Part shown: in pieces, positions 1 through 13,158 of the stretch | Numbering within the stretch: position 1 is the first letter of the stretch | Layout: each line of letters begins with the position of its first letter | Source of the DNA: Isoetes taiwanensis | Lineage: Eukaryota; Streptophyta; Lycopodiopsida; Isoetales; Isoetaceae | Direction of reading: 5' to 3' | Assembly (NCBI GenBank): GCA_021234155.1 | Contig: JAJEKV010000655.1 | Location: 1 to 64,000 of the forward strand | Length of the DNA stretch: 64,000 nt | Translations under genes and position numbers: made by a program | Notes under the pieces: model-generated | What the model saw: the letters and a program-made list of their open reading frames with translations, nothing else | Database searches by the model: none | Told to the model about the DNA's origin: nothing

Positions 1-3000
1 GCAAGACGATGCGTAAATTCGCAATTAATGCATTACCCGCGAAAATAAATTCAGTTTTTGCGGTTGGATCCTAATAATTCATCTCGACACCGCGGCCCAA
101 TTTTTGAATTTTTAGGAGAAAAGGTCTAGGTCAAGGGTTAGCATTATAGAGCGGTCGGGGGGGCGGGTTGCGAGAACCAGAGGCACCCTTCCCAAGTCAA
201 GCGAGGCGGGACCTGCGCGGGGGATCCCTCCTAAGAGGAGAGTCAGGACCCGGGGCGGGATCAAAAAGTTCAGGAGCGGCCCTTCTGGCGGCGCTCCCGA
301 GAACACCTGCGGCTAATGACCACCCTCCGGGCGGTTCCCCTATCCGGCCGTTGGATCCTCCGTTCAGGGCCCTCTTGGGGAAGGTCAAAAGATTCCGAGT
401 CGATCGGGAGAACTTCGGGATCAAACTTGTCGAAGCGGCCCCGATGTCGGCCTTGCCAGACGCATTTGTTTTGTCGTTGAACGCGAGGATGCTCGGAATA
501 GCAAATAGACCTGCCAAATGTCGTCAGGAATGGGGAAATTACCCTAGGGAGCAAGTTACCGCGATTGGGTTTTGCGAAAGAAAACCTCCGCCCTCCACGA
601 CGGTATCCGCATGCACATCTAGGCCAATTATTACGGTGTGATGGAAGTGAGCTACTTTGGCTTCTTGGAGTTAGGGTGGTCTTCTGGCCGCGGAACTTGG
701 TCCCGGGGCAATGTCGGCGTTCACAGAGTCCATTGGCGGTCGGATCGCGATTCGGGGCGGGGAGGTGCTTGCCCCGTCCCGGGGGCCTTGGGGAGAGGAA
801 ATTTGGGGCAAGCCTCAGGAGGATTTTAGGGTCGCTCTGGCGTCAACACCCCAACTCCCACTTCAAGAAGACGGCGCAAGGTCGGCCGAATCGACAAGGA
901 GGGGCCTCGGCGGCGTAAACCACGTGGGTTGCGGGCTCTAGAAGGGTTTACGTTTTGGGGGCGAGTCTGTCTGTTGCACTGGGACTGGCCTGGAAGCGGC
1001 GGCCAGGGAAATACGGAGAAGGGGAACTGGCGGGCGGAGTTTGGGCCTTTCCTCCTCCCGATGTGGCAAGTAGAAGTGGGGCACTTGCGATGGCAAGACA
1101 TTCGTAATTCGCAATTAATGCATTTGCGAAAATAAATTCGGTTTTGCCCGGTGGGATCCTAATTCATCTCCGGCCTGACCCAATTTTGAATTTTTAGGAG
1201 AAGGTCTAGGTCAAAGGGTTAGCATTAGAGCGGTGGGGGCAGCCCGTTGCGGGAGGCAACAGAGCTGGCACCCTTCCCAAGTCAAGCGAGGCCGGGGACC
1301 TGCGGGGATCCCTCACAAGAGGAGAGTCAGGACCCGAGGCGGGATCAAAAAGTTCGAAGGCAGCCCTTCTGGCGGCTCCCGGGGCTGCAGCTAATGACCA
1401 CCCTCGGGCCGGTTCCCCTATCCGGCCAGATTTGGATCCTCCGTTCGGGGCCCCCTCTTGGGGAAAGGTCCAAAAGATTCGGTCGGTTAGGAGAACTTGT
1501 CAAACAGAATGGGCGTCTGATGTCGGCCTTGTAGAAACCGCGCCTTGTTTTGTCGTTAGGGCAGGGATGCTCGAATGGCAAATAGACCCTGCCAAATCGT
1601 CAGGAATGGCGAAATTACCCTAGGGAGCAAGTTACCGCGGTCGGTTTTCGCGAAAGAAGGAAACACTCCGCGCCCTCCCGGCCCGGTATCCGCATGCACA
1701 TCCTAGGCCAATTGACTCACGGTGTGATGGAAGTGAGCTACTTTGGCGCTTCTTGGAGTTCGGGTGGTCTTACGGCCCGCGGAACTTGGTCCCGAGGGCA
1801 ATGTTGGCGTTAGGAGGAGTCCATTGGCGAGTCGGTCGCGGTCCAGGAGGGGGAGGTCGCCCGTCCGTCCCAGGAGGGCCTTGGGGAGAGAAATTTGGGG
1901 CAAGCAGCCTCGGAGGGATTTTAGGGTCAGCTGCGGCGTCAACACCCCAACTCCACTTCAAGACACGGCGCAAGGTCGGCGAATCGACAAGGAGAGGGCC
2001 TCGAAGCGTAAACCATGTGGGTTGCGGGCTCTAGAAGGGTTTACGTTTTGGGGGCGAGTCTGGTCTGTTGCGCTGGGACCTGGCGGCGGCGGCAGGGAAA
2101 TACGGAGCAAAGGCCCGGCCGGGCGGAGTTTGGGCCTTTCCTCCTCGATGTGGCAAGTAGATTTTAGAGCTGGATTAATTTTGCGATGGCCCAAGACATT
2201 CCGTAAATTCGCAATTAATGCATTGCGGGAAAATAAATTCCGGTTTTGCCCGGGCTGGATCCTAATTCATCTCGGCCTACGGCCCAATTTTGAATTTTAG
2301 GAGAAGGTCTAGGTCAAAGGGGTTAGCATTAGAGCGGTCCGGGGGGCAGCGTTGCGGGGGGCAGCAGAGCTGGCACCCTTCCCCAAGTCAAAGCGAGGCG
2401 GGACCTTGCGCGGGGATCCCTCACAAGAGGGAGAGTCAGGACCCGAGGCGGGATCAAAAAAAAAAGTTCGAGGCAGCCCTTCTGGCGGCGCTCCCGGGGG
2501 CTGCGCTAATGACCACCCTCCAGGAGCCCGGTTCCCCTATCAAGCCGTTGGATCCTCCGTTCAGGGGGCCCCTTGAGGAAGGTCAAAAGATTCCAGATGG
2601 TCGGGAGAACTTGTCAAACGAAAGGCGTCGATGTCGGCCTTGTAGAAACCGCCTTTGTTTTTGTCGTTCGGGACGCAGGATGCTCGGAATGGCAAATAGA
2701 CCTGCAAATCGTCAGGAATGGCGCGAAATTACCCTAGGGAGCAAGTTACGCGGTCGGTTTTGCGAAAGAAGGAAACACTCCGCCCTCCCGACGGTATCCC
2801 GCATGCACATCCCTAGGCCAATTGACTACGAGTGTGATGGAAGTGTGAGCTACTTTGGCGCTTCTTGGGTTGGTTGGTCTTACAGCCCCGCGGAACTTGG
2901 TCCCCAGGGGCAATATCGGCGTTAGAGTCCATTGGCGAGTCGGATCGCGATTAGGAGGGAGGTGCCCGTCCGTCCCCGAGGGGCCTTGGGGAGAGGAAAT

Positions 3001-6000
3001 TTGGGGCAAGCAGCCTCAGGAGGGATTTTAGGGTCCAGCTCAGGCGTCAACACCCCAACTCCACTTCAAGACCGGGATAAAGGTCCCGGCGAATCACGAC
3101 AAGAGGGCCTCGAAACGTAAACCATGTAGGTTGCAGGCTCTAGAAGGGTTTACGTTTTGGGGGCGGAGTCACAGTCTGTTGCGCAGGACTGGCGGCGGCG
3201 GCGGCCGAGAATACGGAGCAAGGGGAGGCGTGAGGGCCGGAGTTTGGGCCTTTCCTCCTCCCGATGTGGCAAGTAGAAGTCGAGCGCTTTTGCTATGATG
3301 GCAAGACATTAAGTAAATTCGTAATTAATGCATTGCGAAAAATAAATTCGATTTTTTGCCAAATTTGGATCCCTAATTCATCTCGGCCACACGGCCCAAT
3401 TTTGAATTTTAGGAGAAGGTCTAGGTCAAAGGGTTAGCATTAGAGCGGTGGGGGCATTTGGTTGCGGGAGCAGAGGCTGGCACCCTTCCCCCAAGTCAAG
3501 CGAGGCCAGGACCTTGCGGGGATCCCTCACAAGAGGGAGAGTCAGGACCCGAGGCCCGGGGATCCAAAAAGTTCGAGGTGACCCTTCTGGCGGCGCTCCC
3601 GGGGGCTGCGCTAATGACCACCCTCGGGCCGGTTCCCCTATCCGGCCGTTGGATCCTCCGTTGAGGGCCCCTCTTGGGGAAGGTCAAAAGATTCAGATCG
3701 GTCGGGAGAACTTGTCAAACAGCGGGCGTCGATGTCGGCCTTGTAGAAACGCCTTTGTTTTGTCGTTGGACGCAGGGATGCTCGGAATGGCAAATAGACC
3801 CTGCCAAATGCGTCAGGAATGGCGAAATTACCCTAGGGAGCAAGTTACGGTGGGTTTTGCGAAAAGAAGGAAACACTCCGCCCTCCCGGCGGTATCCGCA
3901 TGCACATCCTAGGCCAATTGACTACGAGTGTGATGGAAGTGAGCTACTTTAGCTTCTTGGAGTTCGGGTGGTCTTACGGCCCGCGGAACTTGGTCCCGAG
4001 GGGCAATGTCGGCGTTTGGAGTCCATTTGAGAGTCGAATCGCGCGATCCCAGGAGAGGGAGGTGCCCGTCCGGAGTCCCCAGGGGGCCTTGGGGAGAGAA
4101 ATTTGGGGCAAGCAGCCTGGGAGGGATTTTAGGGTCAGCTTCTGGCGTCAACACCCCAACTCCACTTCAAGACACGGCGCAAGGTCCGGCGAATCGACAA
4201 GGAGGGCCTCCGGCGTAAACCATGTGGGTTGCGGGCTCTAGAAGGGTTTTACGTTTTGGGGGCGAGGTCACAGTCTGTTGCACGCAGGACCTGGCGGCGG
4301 CCAGGAGAATCACGAACAAGGGCCCGGCGGGCCGGAGTTTGGGCCTTTTCCTCCTCGATGTGGCAAGTAGAAGTCGAGGGGGCTTTTGCAGTGGCAAGAC
4401 GTTAATAAATTCGCAATTAATGCATTGCGAAAATAAATTCGATTTTTTGCCGGTACGGATCCTAATTCATCTCGACTGCGGCCCAATTTTGAATTTTTAG
4501 GAGAAGGTCTAGGTCAAAGGGTTAGCATTAGAGCGGTCGGGGCAGCCCGTTGCGAGGGCAACCCGAGGTGGCACCCTTCCCCAAGTCAAGCGAGGCCGGG
4601 GACCTTGCGGGGATCCCTCACAAGAGGGAGAGTCCCAGGACCCGGGGAGGCGGGATCCAAAAAAAAAGTTCGAGGCAGCCCTTCTGGCGGCGCTCCCCGG
4701 GGGCTGCGCGCTAATGACCACCCTCCGGAGCCGGTTCCCCTATCCGGCCGTTGGATCCTGGATTCGGGGGCCCTCTTTGGGGAAGGCCCAAAAGATTCCA
4801 GATCGGTAAAGGAGAACTTGTCAAACAGCGGGCGTCACGATGTCGACCTTGTAGAAACCGCTGTTGTTTTGTCGTTCGAGACGCGGGATGCTCGGAATGG
4901 CAAATAGACCACGCCAAAATCGTCGAGGAATGGCGAAATTACCCTGGGAGCAAGTTACAAGTCGGTTTTGCAAAGAAGGAAACACTCCTCCGCCCTCCGC
5001 GACGGTATCCGCATCCACATCCTAGGCCAATTGACTACGAGTGTGATGGAAGTGAGCTACTTTGGCGCTTCTTGGAGTTCGGGTGGTCTTGGCCCGCGGA
5101 ACTTGGTCCCGAGGGGGCAATGTCGGCGTTCAGGAGTCCATTGGCGAGCCAGATCGCGATTAGACAAGGAGAGACCTCGGAGGTGGCCCGTCCGTCCCGG
5201 GGGCCTTGGGGGGGAGAGAAATTTGGGGCAAAAAGCAGCCTCGGAGGGATTTTAGGGTCAGCTCTCAGTCGTCAACACCCCAACTCCACTTCAAGACACG
5301 AGCAAGGTCCGGCCCGAATCCCGACAAGGAGAGGGCCTCCGAAAGCGTAAACCACGTGGGTTGCGAGGGCTCTAGAAGGGTTTCGTTTTGGGGGCGAGGA
5401 AGTCTGCATTGCACTTGGGACCCAGAAGCGGCAACCGAGAATATGGAGCAAGGGAGGCCCGGCCGGGCGGAGTTTGGGCCTTTCCTCCCTCCCGATGTGG
5501 CAAGTAGAAGTCGAGGCTTTTGCCGATGGCAAGACATTCATAAATTCGCAATTAATGCATTACCACGAAAATAAATTCCGATTTTTTGCCGGTGGATCCT
5601 AATTCATCTCCGGCCTACGGCCCAATTTTGAATTTTAGGAGAAGGTCTAGGTCAAAGGGTTAGCATTAGAGCGGTCGGGGCAGCCCGTTGCGGAGCAACC
5701 GAGCTGGCACCCTTCCCAAGTCAAGCGAGGCGGGGACCTTGCGGGGATCCCTCACAAGAGGGAGTCAGGACCCCGGGGAAGCGGGATCCAAAAAGTTCGA
5801 GGCAGCCCTTCTGGCGGCGCTCCCCGGGGCTGCACTAATGACCACCCTCCCGGGAGCCGGTTCCCCTATCCGGCCGTTGGATCCTCCGTTCGGGGCCCCT
5901 CTTAGGGAAGGCCAAAGATTCAGAATCGGTCCGGAGAACTTGTCAAACGGGGCGTCGATGATGTCGGCCTTGTAGAAACGCACTTTTATCGTTGAGACGC

Positions 6001-7375
6001 GAGGGAGTGCTCGGGAATGGCAAATCGGACCTGCCAAATCGTCGAATGGCGAAATTACCCTAGGGAGCAAGTTACAACGGTCGGTTTTGCAAAGAAGGAA
6101 ACACTCCGCCCTCCAGCCCGGTATCCGCATCCACATCTAGGCCAATTGACTACGAGGTGTGATGGAAGTGAGCTACTTTTGGCGCTTCTTGGAGTTCGGG
6201 GTGGTCTTATTGCGAACTTGGTCCCCGGGGGCAATGTCGGCGTTAAGTCCATTGGCGAGCTAGATCGTGATTCGGGAGGGAGGTTGCCCGTCAGTCCCGA
6301 GGGCCTTGGGGAGAAAATTTGGAACAGCGACTTCAGGAGGATTTTTAGGGTCCTTTCTGGCGTCAACACCCCAACTCCACTTCAAGACATGGCGCCAAGG
6401 TCCCGGCCGACTCCCGACAAGGAGAGGGCCTCCGGCGTAAACCACAACAGGTTGCCGGGCTCTAGAAGGGTTTACGTTTTGGGGGCGAGTCTGGGTCTTC
6501 ACGGCCCGCGGAACTGATCCCGGGGCAGTGTAGGCGTTATGAGTCCATTGGCGAGCCAAATCCTTGTGGTTCGGTGAGGGAGGTTGCCCGTCCTTCCCGG
6601 GGCCTTGGGAGAGGAATTCCCGGGGCAAGCATCTTCGGAGGATTTTAGTGTCAGCGCTTACTGGCGTCAACACCCCAACTCCACTTCAAGACATGGCGCA
6701 AAGTCCCGGCCCGATGTCGACAGGAGGGGGCCTCCGGCGTAAACCACGTGGGTTTTTGGGGCTCTAGAAGGGTTTACGTTTTGGGGGCGGTCACGGTCTT
6801 ACGGCCCGCGGAACTTGGTCCCAGGGGCAATATCAATGTTAGGGTCCATTGGGGAGGCAAATCATGATTCCGGAGAGGGAGGTTGCCGATCCTTCCCGGG
6901 GCCTTAGGGAGAGGGAAATTTAGGGAAAGCAGCCTCGGGAGGATTTTTAGGGTCGCAGCGGCGTCAACACCCCAACTCCACTTCAAGACCGTCGCTAGGT
7001 CCGGCGAATCGACAAGGAGAGGGCCTCCGAAGCGTAAACCACTGTGAGTTGCGGGCTCTAGAAGGGTTTACGTTTTGGGGGGCTGAGTCTAATCTGCCCG
7101 TTGGGATGGAGCGTGGCCGAGAAGGCTGCTGACGACGCGCAGCAAGGGGCCCGGGCGGAGTTTGGACCTGTCCTCCTCCCGATGTGGCAATTAGAAGTGG
7201 AAGCGCTTTTGCGGTGGCAACACACGATTAAATTCGTAATTAATGCATTGCGAAAATAAATTCTGATTTTTTGCGGTTGGATCCTAATTCATCTCGGCCT
7301 ACGGCCCAATTTTGAATTTTTTGGAAGGTCTAGAATCAAAGGGTTAGCATTAGAACCGTCGGGGCGGCCGTTCTT
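1..7375. repeat. 1.09-kb GC-rich satellite array A
   Basis: Head-to-tail units of about 1.09 kb; the window opens inside the array. The anchor GGTCTAGGTCAAAGGGTTAGC begins near 123, 1203, 2306, 3418, 4506, 5644 and 7327, giving spacings of 1080, 1103, 1112, 1088, 1138 and 1683. Each unit is GC-rich, has three recurrent GGATCC sites, and carries one AT-rich patch of about 100 bp (AATTAATGCATTGCGAAAATAAATTC) just before the anchor. No reading frame is shared between units, and I see no rRNA, tRNA or known protein domain. Units differ mainly by small indels in C/G runs. The last interval is longer because a 300-bp submodule is amplified there. Confidence 0.95.
6203..7085. repeat. Three ~300-bp submodules ending array A
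   Basis: The part of the satellite unit running from the GGCCCGCGGAACTTGGTCC block to the GGGTTTACGTTTTGGGGGCG block is repeated three times in tandem, starting near 6203, 6497 and 6795. Normal unit sequence then resumes and the array ends near 7375. Array B ends with the same arrangement at 35150-36075, so this end structure predates the duplication of the whole module. Confidence 0.8.
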
Positions 7376-7789
7376 GAGACAACCAAGCTGATTTGGAAGA
7401 TTTGGAAGATCGCGATTGACTTCAAGCCACAAAAGAAACATAAATTTGGTAGCTGCTTCTATCGGTCGAGTTGGAGAAAAAATCAAGGCGGTATCCATCT
7501 AAACTTCTAAGAATGTGCATTTGAAAGATTTAGAACATGGAAGTGTCCCATTTGTAAGAGCTACGAGGAGAGTCCAAACCACAAATAATCTCCGAAATTT
7601 GGTTCTACCCGGTCAAGTCGAAATATCGCGAAACCTCGGGCTCGAAATGGCAAATCGAGCTGAAGAAGGCGATATCCAACGAGAAAAGAATGCAAAATAT
7701 CTTCAAGAATCCTTGAGGATCATGTTCATGCATATGTATCAATGCTAGATTGTACCCAAGAGAAAATATAACAATGTATACAAAACATA

Positions 7790-8345
7790 GGTTTATTGAA
7801 CAAAAGATCACTTGAACAATTCAGCATACTCCTCTGAGCTTGGCTTATGGTTTCTATCGTGAAGTCCTCCACTTGTCCATCCCTTTGAACCATAGCTCCA
7901 TGTCAAGTATATATGCAGCGTCGACCATGCATATGTCGGCGCTAGTATCATGTTAATCTTGTTTTTTCTGTGGTGCTTCCAAACCCGACCATCTTTTCAA
8001 AAGCACCCTCATCATGCTAAGGCGACTCTTGGTTCCTAGCAATTTGGTGATGCCTTCTCACCAATCACATACTTCTTTAACACTTTCATCCGATGGATCG
8101 TTGTTTCATAGTCCTCATCTTGAGTGGAGGAGGGGTTCATGGAGGATTCCTTCCTTCTCATGCCCTCGGCGGCTCCTACACCAAGCTATAGATTAGAAAA
8201 TAGATAAAATACAATAAAGTGTATAAACTACAGTGTAGCCTTACTTGTGAAGAGCGGGTTCCATATCTCTCTGCTCTTGAATCCTCATCTCCTCACGAAT
8301 GCGGTTCAGCGATAAAGCATACCTTCCATGGCCATGTATCCCAAA
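7790..8345 (-). pseudogene. Unidentified two-exon gene 3' of transposase, copy A
   Basis: On the minus strand, an exon with a charged helical stretch (MEGMLRRLNRIREEMRIQE after one indel is allowed) ends at about 8245 with a CAA/GTAAGG donor. A 59-bp intron follows, ending in CTATAG at 8186. The second exon reads through DEDYETTIH and KMVGFGSTTEKT blocks with frame changes, and an AATAAA signal lies at 7792-7797. Both splice sites and the polyadenylation signal recur in copy B. CACTA elements often carry a second protein (TNPA or Transposase_24 type), which would suit this position, but I cannot confirm the family. Frame breaks may be decay or consensus error. Confidence 0.4.
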
Positions 8346-8460
8346 AGCAATAAAGAAAAACTCTCACAATAGCGCAATGAAAACTAGGATCAGGATCGTT
8401 CGCAATACTCAAATCATAAAAGAAATGGGAAAAATGCCGTAGGCCGATGACTTTTTAAAA

Positions 8461-8566
8461 AACGAGGCGTCGTTTTTAAGGCGTATAGGCGTCGTTTAAC
8501 GGCGTTTAAAAGGTCGTTTAGCGGCGTCTATAGCGGCGTTACCGGCTATAATGGCGTCGTCACTGA
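8461..8566. repeat. GGCGTCGTTTAGCGGCGTC motif block
   Basis: Four to six degenerate copies of a GC-rich 19-base motif lie in direct orientation within about 100 bp. The same motif recurs in blocks at 15041-15235, 15815-16015, 16620-16900, 21905-21990, 22618-22715, 37478-37570, 44080-44290 and 44865-45347. CACTA elements have short subterminal repeats that bind their TNPA-type protein, and these blocks are candidates for that role. Confidence 0.7.
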
Positions 8567-8599
8567 AATTTGTTTTTGTTTTAGGTATCTTTGAGATGC

Positions 8600-9175
8600 C
8601 ATATATATTGCCTATTAGTCCTCGACTTCTCGTAGCCCTCAGTCCTCACGCTCCTGCGCCCTCCGGCTTCCTCCTCCTCCTCCTTAAGGAGACTCCTCAC
8701 CTACATCTGCCATGGCGCTTCTCTGATGCATGCCGCTTGATCGCACAGGCCGTGCGTCGCTGCTGGAGCACACTGAAGCGCCTCGGTCACGAGTGGCTAG
8801 AGCGAACCTAACCCAAGAAAGGCTGGGAGTTCAAGCAAGCCATGACAAAGGCTGCGTGATAGGGGCAAGAAAGACCTCGCTTCGCATTCTTTGGGGCCGG
8901 AACCTTCCCTCACGAGGCTCGAGTGCACGAAGAAATGCATAGTGAGCTCGTTGTGCTTGGCAGTATGCTAGAAGGATAGGGGGCCTTTGGGAAGAAACAT
9001 TTCTTTGAAGCCCTACTTTCAAAAGTTGCACCCAGACCAACCCGGGGCATGCGGGAAGTGCTCGTGCATGAATTCCTTGGGGAAGCGGACACCACCCGTG
9101 GGAGGCTTGGATTCCATGCTTGGGAGGCTTGTTACGGGGTGGAGAAATCACCGTCGAGCACCTTGAACTGCTTGA
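8600..9175 (+). CDS. Conserved small plus-strand ORF, copy A (frameshifted)
   Basis: A TATATA box (about 8602) is followed by ATGGCG at 8712 and a reading that, after small frame corrections, contains the blocks FKQAHDKGCVIGG, KDLAFAFFG and ALLSKLH. Copy B keeps these blocks in one frame at 37814-38107, which is the reason for calling this coding. The protein would be about 130-150 residues and I do not recognise it. It is convergent with the transposase, so it would be read from near the opposite end of the element. It could be a captured host gene fragment. The start codon in each copy follows a CCTCCTCCTCC leader. Confidence 0.35.
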
Positions 9176-9781
9176 GTGGATCTGCTTGGATCTTGATATA
9201 TACCACTAGATGCCTTTGGCATCCACTTTGTTTTGTGTATTTGAATTGTGTATGGGTTTTTATATGAATTTTGTATTTTGAAGGGAATACATATATGATT
9301 TTTGTATATGAATCTTGCATTTTTGAAGGAATCTTCACATTTTATGATTAATTAAACATAAAGCGTGTACTCAGCTGTATGTAGAACTGCCTTACTGATG
9401 GAGCTTGCAAGCCATGAGTCTATACTAGGATGCCAATTAACTTGGCATAAATGTCTATGATAACGAAGTTGCAATACTAATGTTGCCTAATATGGTTTGT
9501 AGTATACACAAATTCGCATGCCAAAGTATTTTTCTTATTCATATGTGGGAAGAAAATATAATAATCATAATAAAGTAATGAAGGTTCAATCGATGGTAGT
9601 CTTCTATCATGACAATAGTGCGCCCCCAACCCCCAACCTCCCTATTAGAGCGCCATCTCTTCTTCACCTTCAAATATCACGGCGGGGCGAGCCTTACATG
9701 GAACTACGAACCACCAGCTGATCTTGCAAAGGATGCGGAGCGAAGGTGACCTACAAAACCTCTATTACATTAGTTCCTTTG

Positions 9782-12700
9782 TTAATGACATATATAAATT
9801 TTATTGCATCCAAGTAAACATACTTGTTCACATTGCTCAACCCTCACGAGTGTGTCTTGACCCGCGATACAAGCCGAGTTGAATCTAGTGAATCTGGGGC
9901 CACTCGGATCTTTGCGTGTCGTGGCATGAGCACCGATACACTGAAGATCAAACCATTCGGCATCAAACAACATTGTTTTGAATGCACTACCGACATCAAC
10001 CTCCATGATAGTCTTTATAGTACCAATCCATTCCAACATTGCCTCGATTGGGTTTGAGTGCACTACGGTCGGCAAAGTATGTACTAAACTTTGCTGATAT
10101 ACCACAATCATAAGTCGTTTGCCATGATCCACACTTTGTCGTGAAAGTGAGCACGGAAGACCATATTGATGCATATGAATTATACTACAAAGTAAAGGAA
10201 CAAATGTTCAAAATAGCGAAACGAAACTTCGTGAATTATATGCTATTAAGTTGCACTTACAAATAGTGACACGCCTTTAGCATATACAAATTCTTCGCTA
10301 GAAACATGTTATACGTTGCCTTGCCATCTCTAGTTGTTCGAGCGGCCATTTATTGTTTTTATCTCACTTGGCGGGACCCTAGATGATGCGGAAGTGGTTG
10401 TTTTGCGATTCTTTTGTCGATAAGCGTCTTCTCTCCTCATCTCTCTTTTTTTTTTTCTTCCTCGTATTTTTTATCCATTTCTCCATGGGAGTGGGTTGTA
10501 GATGAAACTTATTGACTTTTGCACTGTTCTTCTAGTGTGAACAATTTCTTACGTGGTCTTCCTTGAACTTCTCAATTATAGTTGGAGTGTCTTCATCGGT
10601 CCATAATCGTGGAGCATTGGGGTGTAGATCGGCCAAGAACTTCGGTGACATAGAATAATGACTCTCGTGCTAACCAACCCTCGGCCATGCAACCCTCGGC
10701 CTTGCCTTCCGACGTCTGAAGTCCTTGAGGACCTTGAGCGTTCTATAAAAACATCCATCTAGGATTTGTTGTGCTGCAAGCTCTGCCGTCCACTAAATGC
10801 ACTAGTAAGTGAGTTTGTATGTCGAGAAAACTTGTTGGGAATTCTTTCTCTAGCATACAACATGCCTCAGCGACCTTAGTTAGCATGTCCGCAATTTCAT
10901 TTGTCGGTATCTCCTTCCTTGTAATCCATCTAAATATCATTTAAGAAAGAAAAAAGTTAAGTGAGAGTTCAGCATCAGTGTTTTCTAAATCCGTCACGAA
11001 CACGGAAAACTACGATAGGAGACATATTGCATGTAGTGGCCCGTCGGTGAGGCGACCCTGAGAACAATAGGCATAACAAAGCGCAACATCTTATGCCAAT
11101 CATGAGATTTTCAACCCGGTTAACTCCCGTTAGAGAAACAATTACATAGCGAATGCATATATCGCCGAGTCTTTATTGCCTTGATAAGCTTCTCGAGCGG
11201 GTTTCATACATTTTCTAAACGCGATCCAATCCACTTGTGGCCTTATTCCTTCTTGACATTTAACCATGCTTTAGATTTTGATCCAGCTTCTTGTAGATCT
11301 TCTCGTCTTTGCATGTCTGTGTCCCTTCGTCCGGTGACATGCTTCCAAATAGGCGCGAAACGTTTTTAAAGATGTGCATGGGATCAAAGAAGATGATGGA
11401 TCTTCAATTCTGTCAATAGGGTAGAAGGAAGAAGGATGCTTTCCACTTCATTCCCTTAACCTTATTTCCTTTGGCATCCCACATGTTACCCCAATCTCTC
11501 ATTGTCAACCTTTTGGGAGGCTCTTGATTGCAATGTTTTCTCTTGGACCCTCGTATCGAAGTCGATTTTCCATTGGCGGAGATATCTCTTGAAGTTTGCA
11601 TAGACATTTTTGTGCAATGCCGTTGGCCGCGAGTTCAAGCTGTTCAAACCCACACAAGTGACATGCATATCGGACACTTGGAGTCGGAGAGTTCATACAA
11701 ACCGGGCCAATCGCTCGTTGTCCACATTAAGATTGCTCTCAAGGTAAATCTTCGTTCGGCCGAAGTTCTCTTGAGACATCGTAAACTTCAATACCTTCAC
11801 TCCACAATGTCAAAGCTCATCAATAACTATTTTCGGATATGGATCTAGACTTTCCGGCTTCTTCGGTCCTGGAACTAATAGTACTACCATTAAATGGCTA
11901 GTCTTCATGAGTAACCCGGTGGTAAATTATAGTTGATCAACACTCTTGGCCAAGTTGACCCGCGGCTGATTGGCGTCCATAAGGATTAACACCATCCGTT
12001 GCCAACCCTAATCACGAGATTTCGTGGCTCTCTTCCAAATTCGGCCATGTTTCATCAATATGCTTCCATTGCTTGCGGTCACTAACCCGCAGCGAATTAC
12101 ATTGTCACTCGGCGCATTAGCGGCACACCAACCCATGGCGAAGCTAGAGATTCACATCGAAACAATAGCCTTATCACGAGGGATCAATGGAAATAGCGAA
12201 CCACCTTCATCGGGGACGGTCTTTCCCTTGGCATCGCATTGTACCTAGAGGCACCACATTTTAGGGCATGTTTTACGTGTTCTTGTAGATGTCATCAGGA
12301 TAATATACCATGCAATCATTTGGACAAGCGTGAATCTTATGGTAGCCCTAAACCATGGCTGCCAATATATTTTTATTTCAGTCGACTTTTGGGCATAGTG
12401 TTCCCTTGTGGGAGTATTTTCTCTTGCAATTTTTTGTATAAAACAGACCTTTACGTATACATTCAACTACAAATTCAATAAGTCAAGTGATTGCAATTGT
12501 ACTTACTCTAACAAAGCCGTGTTTTCTTGGCATTGCTCCATTTGAATTTGGCTTGAAGGTTTAATATCAATAAAGATGTCGTCAATCTAGATATGCTTGC
12601 ACTGGATATAATGCTTTGTCGCCTCCTCAATAAAGCGTGATCTTCATGACCATCGTTAGGAGTATTTATATACGTCATCTAGGTGGATTTGTCGAAGATT

Positions 12701-12900
12701 GGGCCAAATGCATCTAACATATCGGCTATGGGTTCCTCAACTTCCATGAAGTCGTCCATAGGGGGCATTGTCATCATCTTCATCATCGTATTCTGTTCAT
12801 CTTCATCATTGTACTCTTCATTATGCGTTGTGCCCATGTTTGTACCATCTTGCTCAATGTATTCTAATTACGCTATCATAATGACTTTTGATGTCGCCAA
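9782..12900 (-). pseudogene. CACTA TNP2-type transposase, copy A
   Basis: The acidic N-terminal stretch (EEYNDEDEQN...DDFMEVEEPIADML) is at 12860-12690. The Transposase_21 region follows. It contains GYHKIHACPNDCMVYYPDD in one clean frame near 12350-12280, a zinc-binding-like CGASRYN, VRYFPLIPR near 12200, a CHLCGFEQ block near 11640, and FFDPMHIFKNV near 11380. DUF4218 follows at 10940-10576 (FPTSFLDIQTHLLVHL). DUF4216 is at 10174-9782 (KTMLFDAEWFDL, then VEQCEQV). The order matches complete plant TNP2 proteins, which cut and paste CACTA elements in the nucleus. Multiple frame changes and stops remain; some regions between blocks are probably introns. As written the gene is non-functional, though many breaks differ between copies A and B. 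Confidence 0.85.
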
Positions 12901-13158
12901 TTGATGCGGCTTGGATGTGGTCTTATATCCACTTGCCTACCACCGCGTCAGATTAAGCGAAATATATGCGTGATTGATACATACATTGAGGCCGTGTGTT
13001 TGTTAAATTTTAAGCATTTAATACTTGAGCGAAATATAAAATTTTATGTCATAATCAAAGCATATATTGAAGATATAATACATTTATCTTCAATATGTGC
13101 AATCTCATTCAAGAAGAAGAAGAAGAATTGAGAGAAGAAGAAGAAGAAAAATGGTGCA

